DNA of 64,000 nucleotides. Origin: Elymus sibiricus (taxonomy: Eukaryota; Streptophyta; Magnoliopsida; Poales; Poaceae). The notes beneath the pieces are model-generated. The model saw only the letters and a list, made by a program, of their open reading frames with translations. It did no database searches and was not told the DNA's origin. Where the stretch lies: contig CM077664.1 of the NCBI GenBank assembly GCA_039707655.1, forward strand, positions 196,844,195-196,908,194, given 5' to 3'. A program made the translations under genes and the position numbers. This document shows positions 23,002 to 35,822 of the stretch, piece after piece. Every line of letters starts with the position of its first letter. Within the stretch, counting starts at the first letter, position 1.

Positions 23002-26000
23002 TTACATATTAATTCCCATGTACATGGGAGAACTGGGATCATTAGGTTGACCCCGAATGAACTTAGGATTTCTGATGATTTTAAGCCTCTCTTTATGTTT
23101 GGTGCATGATCCCTTCACTTGCATCTCAGCAAATTCATCGTACTCGTCCTCATCAGTAACACCCTCGACGCCCAGTACCCTCCTCTTCCCACGCATCACT
23201 ACATGGCAGTTCTTATGCAAGGGGTCTTTCACATAGAAAATCTGGGTTGCATCGCTGGCAATAATGAATGGGTCCTTGTGATATGCCATCTTTGTCATGT
23301 TAACACATGTCTTCCTGTATTCATCAACCTTTACCTGACTAAGAGGGACCCATTTGCACCTGAATAATGGCACCTTAACTTTCACATAGTTAAGCTCCCA
23401 AATCTCTTCGATGGTTCCATAGTATACCCTTTATCAGCTTCATCTACAGTTATGCATTCTATTCGAATGGAGCTGTTCTGATATGAGGTCTTCTTATCAC
23501 GTTCCTCAGTGTAGAACGTGTAGCCATTTATGTCATACGCTTGGTACCTCAATACCGTAGGTGATGGCTTTTGTGCCAACCACGTTGAAATGTCATCCAT
23601 GGATCCGCGTGACAAATGATCCTTCAGCCATCTGACGTAGTCCTTATTGTGCACCTTCATCACGACATCTAATGGATGCACCATGGGTAAGAAGCTTCGT
23701 CATATCTCCGCCAAGTGTTCTTCAGCATAAGCGTCGAGAACTGGGCTGTTAAGCAGTACCATCAAATGGGCTTGATCCGTCTCATCTCCGGGTGCAGCAT
23801 GTGGCGCGCCAGCAAGGTCCAGCTTACCAGCCAGCCTTCCCTCGTGGCGAGAGAGGGGCAAACCTATAGGTCTTTGTTTCATGTATTCGGTGCAAAACTC
23901 AACCACCTCATCCGCGGTATAACCTTGTAGGATGCTTGCCTCTGGATGACATCGGTTCCGACAATAGCGCTTCAATATTCCCATGAACCGCTCGAAGGGA
24001 TACATGTTGCGAAGAAACACAGGACCACAGTACTTTATCTCGTCGACAAGGTGCACAGTGAGATGGACCATGATATCAAAGAATGACGGTGGGAAAAACA
24101 TCTCTAGGTTGGACAATATTCTTGCAATATCCTCTTTTATATGATCCAGCTCCTCACGATTTACCACTTTCTGCCATAGTTGGTTGAAGAAATCACAGAG
24201 ATCAATGAGTGTGTTTCTTATGTCTGTGTCCATGAAATTCCTGATGGCCACAGGGAGGATTTGTGTCAACATTACGTGGCAATCATGTGACTTCATGTGT
24301 GCCAACTTCATTTTACCCGAGCTCACATCCACGAGACTTCTGATGTTTGTGGAGTAGGAAGAGGGTGTCTTAATTGACAAGAAATAATTGTAGAAATCTT
24401 TTGCTTCTTTTGGAGTGAAATTGTAACTCTGGCGAACGTGGAGGAATTTGTCACCATCTTCTGCTTCATTCATGCGTTTTGGTTGATCACCAAGCATATC
24501 GAGTCGTGCTCCATCACCATCCTTTGTTTTACCTTTAATCTTGAGCAGAGTACCAAGGATGCTTTCACATACGTTCTTCTCTACGTGCATGACATCGATG
24601 CAATGACGTACACTTAGAATCTTCCAGTAAGGTAATTGCCAGAACACTGATTTCTTCTTAAACACTTGCGTCCTGGGTGTTTTTTTCGACGACGAACCGG
24701 GTCCCTTGGCAAGCACAACTTCAATTTTTTAGCCATTCTGTGGACCTCCTTCCCAGAATAAGGTTTTGGGCCCGAACCTACCTCTGCCGTAACATCAAAT
24801 TCAGCTTTCATCTTTCGGTATGGGTGATCTCTCCGTAAGAATCTACGATGACGCAAATACACGGTTTTGTGCGAGTTGGGAAGAAATCTACTCGCTGTCC
24901 TATCCATGCATGTGACACATCCTACATCTCCCCTTGTTTTCTGCCCCGACGTGTTGCCTAATGTCGGCATATCTTGAATGGTGTGCAGCAGCAATGCATG
25001 TAGATCGAAAATCTCCTTTTTGTAAGCATCATAACATTTTACACCAGGCTCTTTTACCCACAATGTCAGCAGTTCTTCTACCAGTAGCTAAAAGTAAATG
25101 TTGATGTCATTTCCAGGTTGCTTTGGGCCTTGGATAATCATTGACATCATGATGTATTTTTTCTTCATACACAACCAAGGAGCAAGGTTATATATGCACA
25201 GAAGCACCGGCCATGTGCTGTGTTTGGTGCTCATATCGCCAAATGGATTCATCCGGTCACTACACTCCCCGAGCCATATACTTCTAGGATCCCTGGCAAA
25301 GTCTTTATGCTTTTCCTCGATTGACTCCCACTAAGCCCCATCTTTCAGGTGCCTCAAATATTCATCCGCAATTCGCTCATCATGATGCCATGGCAACCTC
25401 TTTGCCTCTCTAGGGTTTGCAAACAAATGCTTCAACCTTGGAATTAAAGGCAAGTACCAAACAACCTTGAACGAGATTCCTATCTTGATCTCGTCATCCA
25501 ATTTTTCCTTGTCCTTTGCTTTCCTATGCTTGTATCGTGGATGCTTGCATATGGGACATGCATGCAAATCTTTGTACTCACCGCGGTACAACATACAATC
25601 ATGCACACAAGCGTGTATCTTCTGGACTTCAAGTTCCAATGGGCAAACAACTTTCTTCGCTTCGTTCGTGCTTTTGGGGAGCACATTATCTTCTGGAAGA
25701 ATGTCTTTGAAAAGACCTAACAACTCTGTGAAGCCCTTGTTTGATAGACCGTTTTCTGCTTTAAATCTGAGAAGCGCCAGTGTGGAACTCAACTTGGAAT
25801 ATTTCTTTTTGCAACCTGGATACAAATCTTTCTTTGAGTCCGCATCAAGGGTTGGCAGATCCTTGTACCCAACCATATCTTTTTTTGGGCCCTGGAAATC
25901 TGCAATCATAGCAGCAAAATCTGGCATACCATCAAGGTCGTCGTCTTTGTCGCCGTCTTGGTTTTCCAGTGAGGTTTTTCGATTGTCTCTGTTCCGCTGG

Positions 26001-26335
26001 TAGCTTGACGTCTGAGCCCCGAGGTCAGATTCAACATCCATGTGACTCTGATCGGGGTTTGGCATCTCGCCGCCCTGGTTACCTTCATCCATGACCGGGT
26101 CTTCACCGTGTCTAGTCCAACATGTATATCCATCCATGAATCCCCGCTTGAATAAGTGGCACTCGACGTCTGTAACTTTATGTGACTCTGTATTGCCACA
26201 ATCCTTGCATGGACACAGGATGTAATCATCGTTACAGACTCTCTTGTTTGTCCTTTTAGCCAAAGTGATGAACTCCGTCACTCCACTCGCAAACTTTTAG
26301 CTTCTCCGATCCTTCATCCATTCAGATCGTTCCAT
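23002..26335 (-). pseudogene. tnp2: CACTA-1 TNP2-type transposase, decayed
   Basis: The start is the ATG at 26335 (MERSEWMKDRRS, a typical start for grass CACTA transposases). Domains in order: transposase-associated N-terminal domain with a CPCKDC cluster, the TNP2 core (HCIDVMHVEKNVCESI near 24600-24560), a DUF4218-like region (about 24450-23900) and a DUF4216-like C-terminus (23650-23050). Damage: TAA at 26299-26297, TAG at about 25333 and about 25089 (both read as CAG to TAG), a frameshift near 24680, TGA at 23702-23700 (CGA to TGA) and a frameshift near 23425. Such enzymes bind CACTA ends and catalyse cut-and-paste transposition with 3-bp duplications. This copy cannot act. Confidence 0.85.
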
Positions 26336-27431
26336 CTGTACCACACGAGGGGTAATTCAAAAAAGCATTAATAAATGGATTAATTGATGCCCAAAGATGC
26401 GTGCATAAATCACAAGATTTTATTTTCATAATTTATGGAGGGCGCTCCATATTGTTTTATCCAGCCGTGCGATGACACAAATCAATGACCAGTCAATTTA
26501 CACGCAGAGTACATTATACTACCCTTATGAATTGAATACCTTAATTAAGCCACTCAACGAAAAGAATACCTTAATTAATTATCCACGCGGCGACCTCCAC
26601 CCAGCAGACAGAGAAGCGCGATGCCACGGCATGCCAAGACAGCAAGGTCAAGGAGCAAAGCTTAGTGGGGCATCCGCCTGAAGTTCGAGCTCCACTATCC
26701 CGCCTTCAACAGCAAGGGATGTGCTCCAATCACGCCGCCGCCGACCTCGAGGATTGAGATCTCCTCCTATCTCCCGCCACCGACCAAGGATTGACCTCCT
26801 ATCACGCCGCCACCACCGACCGACCGAGGATTGACCTCCTATCCGGTAGCCCCTGCCTCGGCTGCCGCCCCCATCTCTATCTGCAGAGCGGCTATTTTTA
26901 TTTTTTGACAGGTATCCACAGAGCGGCTGTTTACAGTATTAACTCCATTATTGCATCCCCATATGTACCGGGTAGTACATCACATACGGTTATGTCACAA
27001 GAACCGTGTGTCACGCACATTGTCTTCTCACACGGTTTCGTGTGGAAATCGTGTGTGAAGTTGTAATATCAAACACAAATGATATGTACAAACCGTGTGC
27101 CGTATACAACAGAGTGCGATAAGTAGTTCCCGACCGTTATCAGATCCCCACAGTTTCCCCATTTCCTCCAACTTTCCTTGCATGGCGCTGACATTGGGGG
27201 AATGCGGACGAGTGGTGCTGATGGTTTCGGTGCGGCTGCTACGGCTCGTATCGTCGCTCTCGACAGCGCGATGGGCGGCGCCGCCATGACGGCGGTCACC
27301 GCTGAGCGCTTGCCTAAGGTCATCAGAAGGCTGGTGTACTACGGATCCGAATCGTCTTGTCAGGTTCCAATCAATCCTGATCTTTTTTAGCATGTCCAAA
27401 TTAAAGTAGCTCCCTACTCAATCCATCCTGA
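26336..27431. other. Divergent promoter region of CACTA-1
   Basis: Lies between the transposase start (minus strand) and the zinc-finger gene start (plus strand). The part at about 26960-27115 is dense in motifs such as ACCGTGTG and CACACGG that resemble the subterminal repeats of the element. The region 26580-26880 is GC-richer with repeated CACGCCGCC/ACCGACC phrases. ORFs on both strands around 27030-27400 lack recognisable content. Confidence 0.5.
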
Positions 27432-27608
27432 ATGACCCCCGCTCCCCCCACCCAGGAAAGCGATCAACCGCCGGATCTACAGTATGACTCCAGACTCCCG
27501 CAACATGAGTTCGACTCCGAGTTTTGCGTCACCGAGAAGTACCAAAAGCTGAGTTGTGTGCACGGACACACTCCCACTCGACGTGTATGCATGGAGGGAT
27601 TTGACATT
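27432..27608 (+). pseudogene. GRF-like zinc-finger/membrane gene, exon 1 (5' part)
   Basis: ATG at 27432 opens 59 codons ending in ...GFDI at the TSD of element B. The sequence contains a C-x-H start of a zinc finger (SCVHGHTPTRRV). The reading frame resumes on the far side of element B at 37406 for 10 codons (CRRFLSRPLE) and then meets a splice donor at 37435/37436. The split gene would encode about 159 residues. It runs opposite to the transposase genes and looks like a GRF-type zinc-finger protein of the kind common in grass genomes. The element B insertion destroys it. Confidence 0.7.
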
Positions 27609-29185
27609 TGTAGGATCGAAAGTATGTCTAGAGGGGGGGTGATTAGACTACTTGACCAATTAAAAACCTAACCTATTCTCAATTTTAGTTGTAGGTAGAT
27701 TTTAGAAGGCATACAAGTCAAGCATCACCCTACACATGCAATTCTAAGAGTGTGGCAGCGGAAAGTAAACAATTGCATATGTAAGTAAAGGAGGGGATCG
27801 GAGATTTCAAACGCAATGAAGACACGATGGTTTTTGGCATGGTTCCGATAGGTGGTGCTATCGTACGTCCACGTTGATGGAGACTTCAACCCATGAAGGG
27901 TAACGGCTGTGCGAGTCCACGGAGGGCTCCACACACGAAGGGTCCACGAAGAAGCAACCTTGTCTATCCCACCATGGCTTACGTCCATGAAGGACTAGCC
28001 TCACTCGGGTAGATCTTCACGAAGTAGGCGATCTCCTTGCCCTTACAAACTCCTTGGTTCAACTCCACATCATGTCGGAGGCTCCCAAGTGACACCTAAC
28101 CAATCTAGGAGACACCACTCTCCAAAAGGTAATAGACGGTGTGTTGTTGATGAACTCCTTGCTCTTGTGCTTCAAATGATAGTCTTCCCAACACTCAAAC
28201 AACTCCTCACAGATTTGGCTATGTTGGAAGAAGGATTTGAGTAGAAAGCAACTTGGGAAAGGCTAGAGATCAAGGTTCAAATGGTAGGAATGGAATGTCT
28301 TGATCTCAACACATGAGTAGGTGGTTCTCTCTCAGAAAATGTATGGTGGAAGTGTAGGCACATTCTGATGGCTCTCCTTACTAAGAAGGAAGTGGTGGAG
28401 GGGTATATATAGCCTCCACACAAAATCCAACCGTTACACACTTTTGACCCAACTCGGTGGCACCGATTCAGAAGACTCGATGGCACCGAACTGTGTAAAA
28501 GATATGAACGTTAGGAATCTCGGTGGGACCGACTGGAACAACTCGGATGGACCGAAGTGCAATGTCTAGGGCAAACCTCATCTCGGTGGCACCGATTGCA
28601 TCAACTCGGTAGGACCGAAGTGAAGCAATAAGGCAATAGAGACTTGGCAAGCCATCTCGGTGAGACTGATTTGCAAAACTCGGTGAGACCGAAGTAAGTG
28701 CAAACGATTACAGAGAGTTGGCAAGGCCATCTCGGTGAGACCGAGATCCATATCGGTGGTTCCGATTTTTAGGGTTTTGGCAGTGGCTAAGTCCAGATGA
28801 ACTCGGTGGCTCCAGATAGGAAATTTCGGTGGGGCCGAGTTGGAATGTAGGTTTTGGACATATTTGCATGGAGAAAGTGGTTGAGGGTTTAGGAGTACTA
28901 TCACTAAGCACTTGAGCAAAAAGACCATTAAGCAACACCTCCTCCCCTTTTAATAGTATTGGCTTTCCTATGGACTCAATGTGATCTTGGATCACTAAAC
29001 CAAAAAAGTAGAGTCTTGATCTTTTGCCAATCCTTGTCCTTAGCATTTTGAGGGGTGCACATCTCTAGTCCTTGCCATGCCAATCATTGAACGTTCTAAA
29101 ATCTTTAACTTGAATGGACATTAGTTCAATGAGATATATGTTGTTATGAATTTCCAAAACCACCAAGGGAGCAAATGTGCTTTCA
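27609..29185 (-). repeat. Element B 3' LTR
   Basis: 1577 bp. Sense-strand start TGAAAGCACATTTGCTCCC at 29185 and end CGATCCTACA at 27609. Contains a TATATATA box (28404-28412) with GGAGGC before and CCCCTCC after it, and a cluster of TCGGTnnnACCGA palindromes on its upstream side. Confidence 0.93.
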
Positions 29186-29187
29186 AT

Positions 29188-29203
29188 CTCCCCCTTTTTG
29201 GTA
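29188..29203 (-). other. Polypurine tract of element B
   Basis: Minus strand CCAAAAAGGGGGAGAT directly abuts the 3' LTR, as required for plus-strand priming. Element C has the same sequence at 53800-53815. Confidence 0.88.
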
Positions 29204-29727
29204 ATTGATGACAACATATAGATCAAAGCTTCGACAAATGATTAAATGAATGAAATACATCGTCACTTTGAGAAGTATGTGATAAGCAAGAGCTCCCCCT
29301 AAATTTGTGCATTATTTAAAAATTTGCGTTTGAATGCAAATGCACAATCGATTAGGCTCATGGGTCACTCTTCCATGTCACATACAACTTGGTGGAGCGC
29401 GCAAAATGATATGAGTGGAATAGTAGGCACGCATCACCAACATAAGTGAATGATCATACATGATAATGATAAGCAAAAGCATCACATAGAGCATAGGATG
29501 ATCAATCACATAAAGTAGTAGCTCACAAAGTGCTCACAGACATAGTATCAAGCACACACAACGAAACAAAGTACCATAAAGCAAATTGTAGCAAAAGAAC
29601 TCGAGAAAAATCCAACGGGCAAAGCAAAGCAAGAACTCTCTCTCTCGAAGCTAAGATCTATACAAATTCTGCCCCTTTGGCAACAAGTACCAAAAAGGTC
29701 GAATAGGTATAGGACTAATACGGCACT

Positions 29728-31798
29728 CTAGGCACGATCCTCGGAAGCTCCTGAAGGTGATCTCCTGCTGGCGGCTCCGGTGTGCGTAAATGGCGTCGAG
29801 AGAAGAGCATCCGCGAAGGCTTCGGCTGATCTTTGCTGGGCTGGTGGAGTGGAGACCGGAGGTGGCACTATAGCAGCAGCAGCAGGTGCAGAGACTGTGG
29901 TCCTCGGATCCACAACAGATACTGCAGCAGACCTGGCTGCCCTGGGCACTGTCTGAAATCTCTCCGTAGTGGGTCTATCATCTCCACTATCATCTGAAGC
30001 GGCTGTCCTGGCAGCATCTACGTCGTCCTTCAGCTTCTCCACTATAGTCTGGACCTCAGTGATCTTAACATCTAGATCATGAATCTTCGTCTCGACTATC
30101 TGCTCTAAGCTAGCCTGGTTCTGGGTGAGGTTGGCCAGACTTCACTCAATCCTCAGGGTGGCTTCAAGCAGATAAGTCATTTGGTCCTTTGGAGTCTTGA
30201 GGTTGGCAATAGGTGCATTTGGAGCAGATGCCTCCTTGGCAGCTTTTGCTTCTGCAGCTTCTCGAATCATTTGTTGGGCTTGAGCTGAGGTGGGATGCGA
30301 AGGATCCATCACTATGACATTGTCCTCAAACTCTGGACGCAGTGGGAGATGCTCACGATCAAGGAGATAAGTGCTCGTTCCAACCTTGGAATTGATAAGC
30401 ATCTGGATGTGTGGAGCATATCCGCAAGATCTCTTCTGATCAGCTGCAGTCCTCTTGATGTCTCTACGATTAAGCTCATCACCTTGAACTTCTGAGGTGT
30501 GTCAAAGAGGTGCAGCAGGTTGATGGAGTGACCACGAATCATCTTATCATCTCCTGACTTGGGCAACAAGGTGTACCGCAAGATGGTGTTTGTGGTGGCC
30601 AAACCTGGAAGCAGGTGCTTCACTGATCCTAGCTTATGTGTCTCGATGTCCTTCTGTGGTATTGCTGTGTACATGTTGGCCATGGAGTTGTGGTCCATCT
30701 TGAGCTTGGCATAGATATCAACATCATCATCTTCTTCTTCTGGAGCACCAAGAAGAGTAGCCCACTCAGAGATGGTCGACTGGTACCTGATACCCTCTGT
30801 CATCCACACAATCCTGCCATCAGGATAGAAGTGAGCTGTGGAGTAGAACTGCATGATCATCTCATCATTCCACTTTGTCAACTTCTGTCCAACAAAATCA
30901 TCAACACCAGCAATCCGGAAACTCTCATGAACATGGGGGAAATAATCCTCATTGGCATCAATGTACTTCCAATCCACCCATCTCATGTCGCTGACAATTG
31001 GCTTCTTATCAAGCAGAACTGTTTCATAGAAGTCTTGTTGTTCTCTTGTCTGGAAGCGGTAATCAACAGCTGTTCTCCTCCTGGCGGCATAGGGATCTGA
31101 CAGTCTCCACTGACGCAGTCCTTTGTCCTTCCTTAGCATCATATTCTCTGCTACTGGGTGTGCATCATCATGGTCTGGAATCTTGGGTTTTAACTTCCTG
31201 AGAACTAGTGGCTCCTCATCAACATTAGCTTCAGGCACTGGGGCCTTGTTCTTCTCAGTTGCTGGAATGTTTCTTGTGGATCTCTTTGGTGCTGACACCT
31301 TTGGCTTGGACTTGGGGGCAACAGTCCTGATAGCATCTGACATAAGCTTTTGTGTCTTGGCAGGAGGTGCATCAACAGTAGGTTCCTCCTCCTCCTCCTC
31401 ATCAGTCCTCATGGAGGGTTTGCCAACAACCTGAGCAGTAGTTTTCCTTGATCTCTTCTTCTTTCCTCCTGCAGCTGTTTCAGTGTCACTTGGATCCTCA
31501 AGAGTGAATGTCATGGTTTTCTTGGGAACCTTCTTCACAGTTGATCTCTCTTTGGCAGAAGATGGTTTGGTGATGTATTCCTTTGCAATCACAACTCTCT
31601 TTTTCTTTGTTGCTGCTTCACTAGCAACAAAATCCTCATCCTCACTGTCTGAGGTTCTTTTCTTCCTGGTCCTCGTTGCAGCCTTAGGAAGATCTGGAGA
31701 GCTTCTCTCTCCCTCAAAAAACTTTCTGCAGGGCTAGACCCTGTGCTGAGATCTGTGTGCTGCTCTGACATGTTTTGGCTATCGCTGGCATCAAACAT
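29728..31798 (-). pseudogene. Element B env-position ORF (putative plant transposon protein)
   Basis: Starts at ATG 31798 (MFDASDSQNMSEQ), 16 nt after a CACAG acceptor. The N-terminal ~190 residues are Ser/Lys/Glu-rich with basic clusters. The core (about 31050-30450) has conserved DWKYIDANEDYFPH, KLTKWNDEMI and GIRYQSTISEW motifs like the plant-specific domain found in retrotransposon env-position ORFs. The C-terminus is Ala/Gln/Pro-rich after a predicted coiled coil. Damage: frameshifts near 31720 and 30450, and CGA to TGA at about 30144. No transmembrane segment or signal peptide is evident, so a true envelope role is doubtful. Confidence 0.7.
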
Positions 31799-31813
31799 CT
31801 TGCAAAGCTGACC

Positions 31814-32304
31814 CTGTGAATAGATGGGTATGGGCAGAGTAGATGAGTCATCACAAAAAGCAGAAGTTTTCCTAAAAAATGAGTTCAAATCTTAGTCTCA
31901 AGTTTTCACAGAAGGCATTTTGGATGGATCGAATTGATCATCTCGGTGATACCGAAGCACTCAACAGAAACTTTACACACCTTTTCGGTCAGACCGAGAT
32001 GGGGTTCGGTGACTCCGAGATGCTAGGGTTTCACAGAGATTTTACTTTCGGTCTCACCGATTCGTACAACTCGGTGGCACCGAGACGTACTAGTGCTATG
32101 GCCTGGGGCCAAATCGGTGAAGCCAAAAAATTCTAATCGGTTGGTCCGAGATGCATTCGGTGGAAACTTAAACCTAATTTTTTTACTCGAATCTAATCTA
32201 TGGACTTTCCAGTGTAATGGGAGTTCTCAATCTGTGGTAAGAATCATGGCAAACCAATCGCGCATTGAATCAGAAATTGGAGCACGAATGGGGTCGAATC
32301 TCAC
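31814..32304 (-). other. Putative intron in the env-ORF leader of element B
   Basis: Donor GTTAGG|GTGAGA (intron starts 32304) and acceptor TATTCACAG (ends 31814) flank a 491-nt stretch that holds a second cluster of TCGGT/ACCGA modules. Element C has an equivalent 508-nt interval with the same border sequences (50691-51198). Confidence 0.6.
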
Positions 32305-32482
32305 CCTAACTCGGTGGAGATCCTCTACGGTGGCAACGGCGGAGTAGATTGCCGTTGATGGCGGCGGATTCCGGCGGCGAAGGTGCGCTGGAGACAAAGG
32401 CGACGATCCGGAGACCTGGGCGACGGCAGCAACGGGGTGCGGGAGCGAAAGAGTCGAGAAATTTCAACCGTTCGAGCCTGCG

Positions 32483-32494
32483 AGATATATATAC
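32483..32494 (-). promoter_or_regulatory. TATA box for the env-position ORF of element B
   Basis: Minus-strand GGGTATATATATC, preceded by palindromic modules (32504-32730) and followed by a GC-rich leader and a splice donor. It is about 0.7 kb upstream of the ATG and far from either LTR. Confidence 0.6.
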
Positions 32495-32739
32495 CCGTAC
32501 GCTATCGGTGGCTCCGAGTTGGACAACTCGGTGGCACCGATATGTGTAACTGCAAGCAGATTAGCACATCGGTGGAGCCGAAATAGTTCAACTCGGTGGC
32601 ACCGAGATGGAAAACCTAGATCAATCTAAATGATTTCGGTTGGACCAAGTTTGAGTGAATTAGTTCGTCCGAAATCATATAGAAGGTTTTGGAGGTTCAG
32701 CCCTTTCAGATCGGTGGCTCCGAGTGCTCCTCACCCGGA

Positions 32740-33545
32740 GGGTTCGAAAATGACTTGTTCAATTTTTGTGATGTAGCAAGAATAGAATTTGAGACAAGAA
32801 AGCATAGATAGCTAGAGAAGGTACTTAGGCATTCTTGTACATCCACTTGGCCAGAAAAACCAAGACAATCAAAACAACAAATGGATGTCCTCGAATGATG
32901 AAAACATGCAAACCAACATGCTCACACAATAAGATAGCAAATGAAATATGTGTCAAACATGCACAACCAATTCTAGCATCTATCAAGCAATGGCGATGAC
33001 TAGGTCATCTATATATGAGTATATTGACTTAGGAGCCAAATGAGAACATTTGATCATAGGTCATACTCATCGTTTAAGCACAAGTGGGGTTGCCACTTTT
33101 ACATAAAGCATTGATGTGTTCACACCATTAGAGTTGCTTTAGCTCAATTGTTTAGATCAAAGCTCCCCCTAGATGTGATATCCCCCCAAGGAGGGATGAA
33201 CTAACCTTGGGTTTTGTCGATGATGACTTCATGTAGATGTTGAAGATGTGGATGCTCAATGTTGATGTAGACCATCAAGAGTTGGGAGCAATCCTTTGGA
33301 GTTTTGTGCTTTCAATACCTACATGGGTTAGTCTCACACAAGGAACATACAAGGATATCCATACACATAGAGTGAAATACACATATATGATGTCCATGAA
33401 TGCATTGAATACCTTGTACCTTGCCTTACCAACAAGAGGATTTGTGACTCCATGAACAAGTGCAAAATGTGGAAGTTGGTTGCACAAGTTCTTGCCATAA
33501 TGAATATGAGTGAAGTTTATTGGCGGAGTCATCCTCAAGAACTCT
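32740..33545 (-). other. gag-env spacer of element B, no pol
   Basis: Non-coding spacer. It holds two polypurine tracts (33163-33169 and 33181-33187, minus strand) and TGAAAGCACA (33314-33305), which resembles the LTR start. It corresponds to 49449-50260 in element C. Confidence 0.7.
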
Positions 33546-35738
33546 CTAGTTCTTCTTCTTTTGGACCCACATCAACTTGATGGGAATCCTTGGAGTTGTA
33601 GTAGCACTTGATGAAGTAGAACTTGATGAAGTCTTGGGAACCCACTTGACCAAGGCTTCAGGAGCTTCTTCAAATGAATCAATCTTTTCTTGAAGCTTGT
33701 CCTTGCCTTTTAGCTTGTGGTCTTGTGGTGGAAGATCTTCTTGAACTTGTGTTCCCTTGAAGGAAGTAGGATCATACTTCTCTTGTTTAGGAACAAACTT
33801 CGTCTTGGGGTATTGATCTTCTTCCCACTCAACTCCATTGGCATTGAACTTTCGTTCAAAACCAACACCTTGGTTCTTCCGGTGCCTTCCTTGCTTGCGT
33901 ACAATTTCCTCGAATTGCTTACTCCTGGCAAGGCTCTTGTAGACACCTTTTTCTATAATTCCTTTCAATAGAATATTTTCTTGCTCAAGTGTAACTTGGC
34001 TATGAGAATCATTAGTGGAATCAATAGGACTACTAGAAGCAACAACATTGGATTTAGCATTGTTATTGTTACTACTAGAGGTAGAACCCTTTTTACCCTT
34101 GTTGCTAGTTTGCTTAGGTTTATCTTGTGGCATAAACGTCGACAAGAGTAAACGTTTGGCAAGATATGAAGAACTCTTCTTTCAAAGATCGTCGTTGATA
34201 GCTTTAAGAAACTCATGCTCTTGCTCAAAATTTAGCTTCTCGAAGCGTAGCTTCTCATGAGTTCTTAGAAGTTCTCTATAATCCTCTTGAGTTGTTTCAT
34301 GAGTTAACTTAAGAGCATTTAGTTCTTTAGTTATACGCTCAATCTCCTTCATAGCATTGTCACTCGTTTCCTCTTGACTATCATGATTACTAGCATTTTC
34401 ATTGTAGCTCACATCACTAGCATTATCAACAAGTAAATCATCATCACCAAGCAAATCATCTTCATCACTATTGAAATCAAGATACTCGGGGTGTGATACC
34501 TTGGGGCCTTTTGCCATGAAGCATCTTCCAATTCCTTCATTTGGTGAGTCAAATAGATCATAGGAGTTGGATGACACAAGAGCAAGTCCGGCAACACCTT
34601 CATCTTGACTATAGTCGGAGTTGGAGTGATAGCTTCTCTTGGAGTGGTTGTCGGAATCGGAGCCGAAAACCCATTCACCAACATGAGCTTAATGTCTTCT
34701 TCTTGTGTAGCTCTTAGATGACTTGTCCTTCCTCTCCGAATCCTTGGTTCTTCGAGAGTGTCTTCATTCATAACGATCATCTCTACTCCTTCTCTCCTTA
34801 TGAGGTGATTCATCTCTTCTATGTCTTCCTCTTGGTGATTCGTCTCTTTTCTTGTAGGGAGCCGTACACTCATTGGAATAGTGTCTGGGCTTTGCACAAT
34901 TGTAGCAATTACGGTCACGACTTGATGATCTTATCTCATAGTGTCTTGAGCTAGAGCTTCTTTCTTTCCCTTTGTTCTTGTAGAACTTGTTGAACCTTTT
35001 CACCATTAGGCTAATCTCTTCATTGGATACTAGCTTGTCACTTGGAGTTGTTGGAGCATCGGTTGAGGCTTTGTAAGCACCACTTGATTTGTTGTGTAGC
35101 TCCTCTTTGTCCTTGAGTGACATTTCATGAGCAACAATCCTTCCAATGACTTCCGTGGGCTTGAGATCTTTGTAATTTGGCATCATTTGGATCAATGTGC
35201 AAACGGTATCATATTTTCTATCCAAAGCTCTAAGTATCTTCTTGATGATGAATTTGTCGGTCATCTCTTCACTTCCTAAGCCGGCAATCTCATTTGTGAT
35301 GAGAGCAAGCCTAGAGTACATTTCAGCAACTCCTTCACCATCCTTCATCTTGAACTTGTCAAGTTGACTTTGAAGCACATCCAACTTAGATTCCTTGACG
35401 GACTTGGTACCCTCATGCATATTAACCAAAGTATCCCAAATTTCCTTTGCATTCTCGAGGCGGCTGGTTTTGTTGAATTCCTCCGAACACAAACCATTGA
35501 AGAGAATGTCACAAGCTTGAGCATTGTATTGCAACATCTTCAATTCTTCCGGGGTTGCTTCATGATCCGGTTCCTTGCCATCCTCAAAGAAATCACCTTG
35601 CAAGCTAACACGAACAACAGCCCAAACGGCGGGGTTATGACAAAGAATATGCATTTTCATCTTATGTTTCCAACTAGCAAAGTTTGTACCATCAAAATAT
35701 GGACCTCTACGGTGATAGTTACCCTCACTAGACGCCAT
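33546..35738 (-). pseudogene. gag: Element B gag
   Basis: A single frame of 731 codons starting MASSEGNYHRRG, with stops at 34766-34764 (CGA to TGA), 34691-34689 (CAA to TAA) and 34184-34182 (CGA to TGA). The N-terminal ~230 residues resemble the copia-type gag (UBN2) domain. A CCHC knuckle (CYNCAKPRHYSNEC) follows, then Arg/Ser-rich repeats, an acidic segment and a coiled coil near residues 390-450. It ends ...QKKKN. Gag assembles the virus-like particle and binds RNA. It has the same length as the frame in element C, so there are no net indels. The knuckle's usual Gly residues are changed. Confidence 0.85.
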
Positions 35739-35808
35739 ACTCTCCTAGGTTGTGAAACCAAGGCTATGATCACCAAAGCAATGGAAATCAAGGCTTACGG
35801 AGACCAAA

Positions 35809-35820
35809 GCTCTGATACCA
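35809..35820 (-). other. Primer binding site of element B
   Basis: Minus strand TGGTATCAGAGC, a perfect match to the initiator-Met tRNA consensus, two bases inside the 5' LTR. Confidence 0.92.
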
Positions 35821-35822
35821 CT

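Noticed and set aside
25467..26003. 178-codon plus-strand ORF over the transposase N-terminus
   Set aside because: Reverse shadow of clear TNP2 coding sequence.
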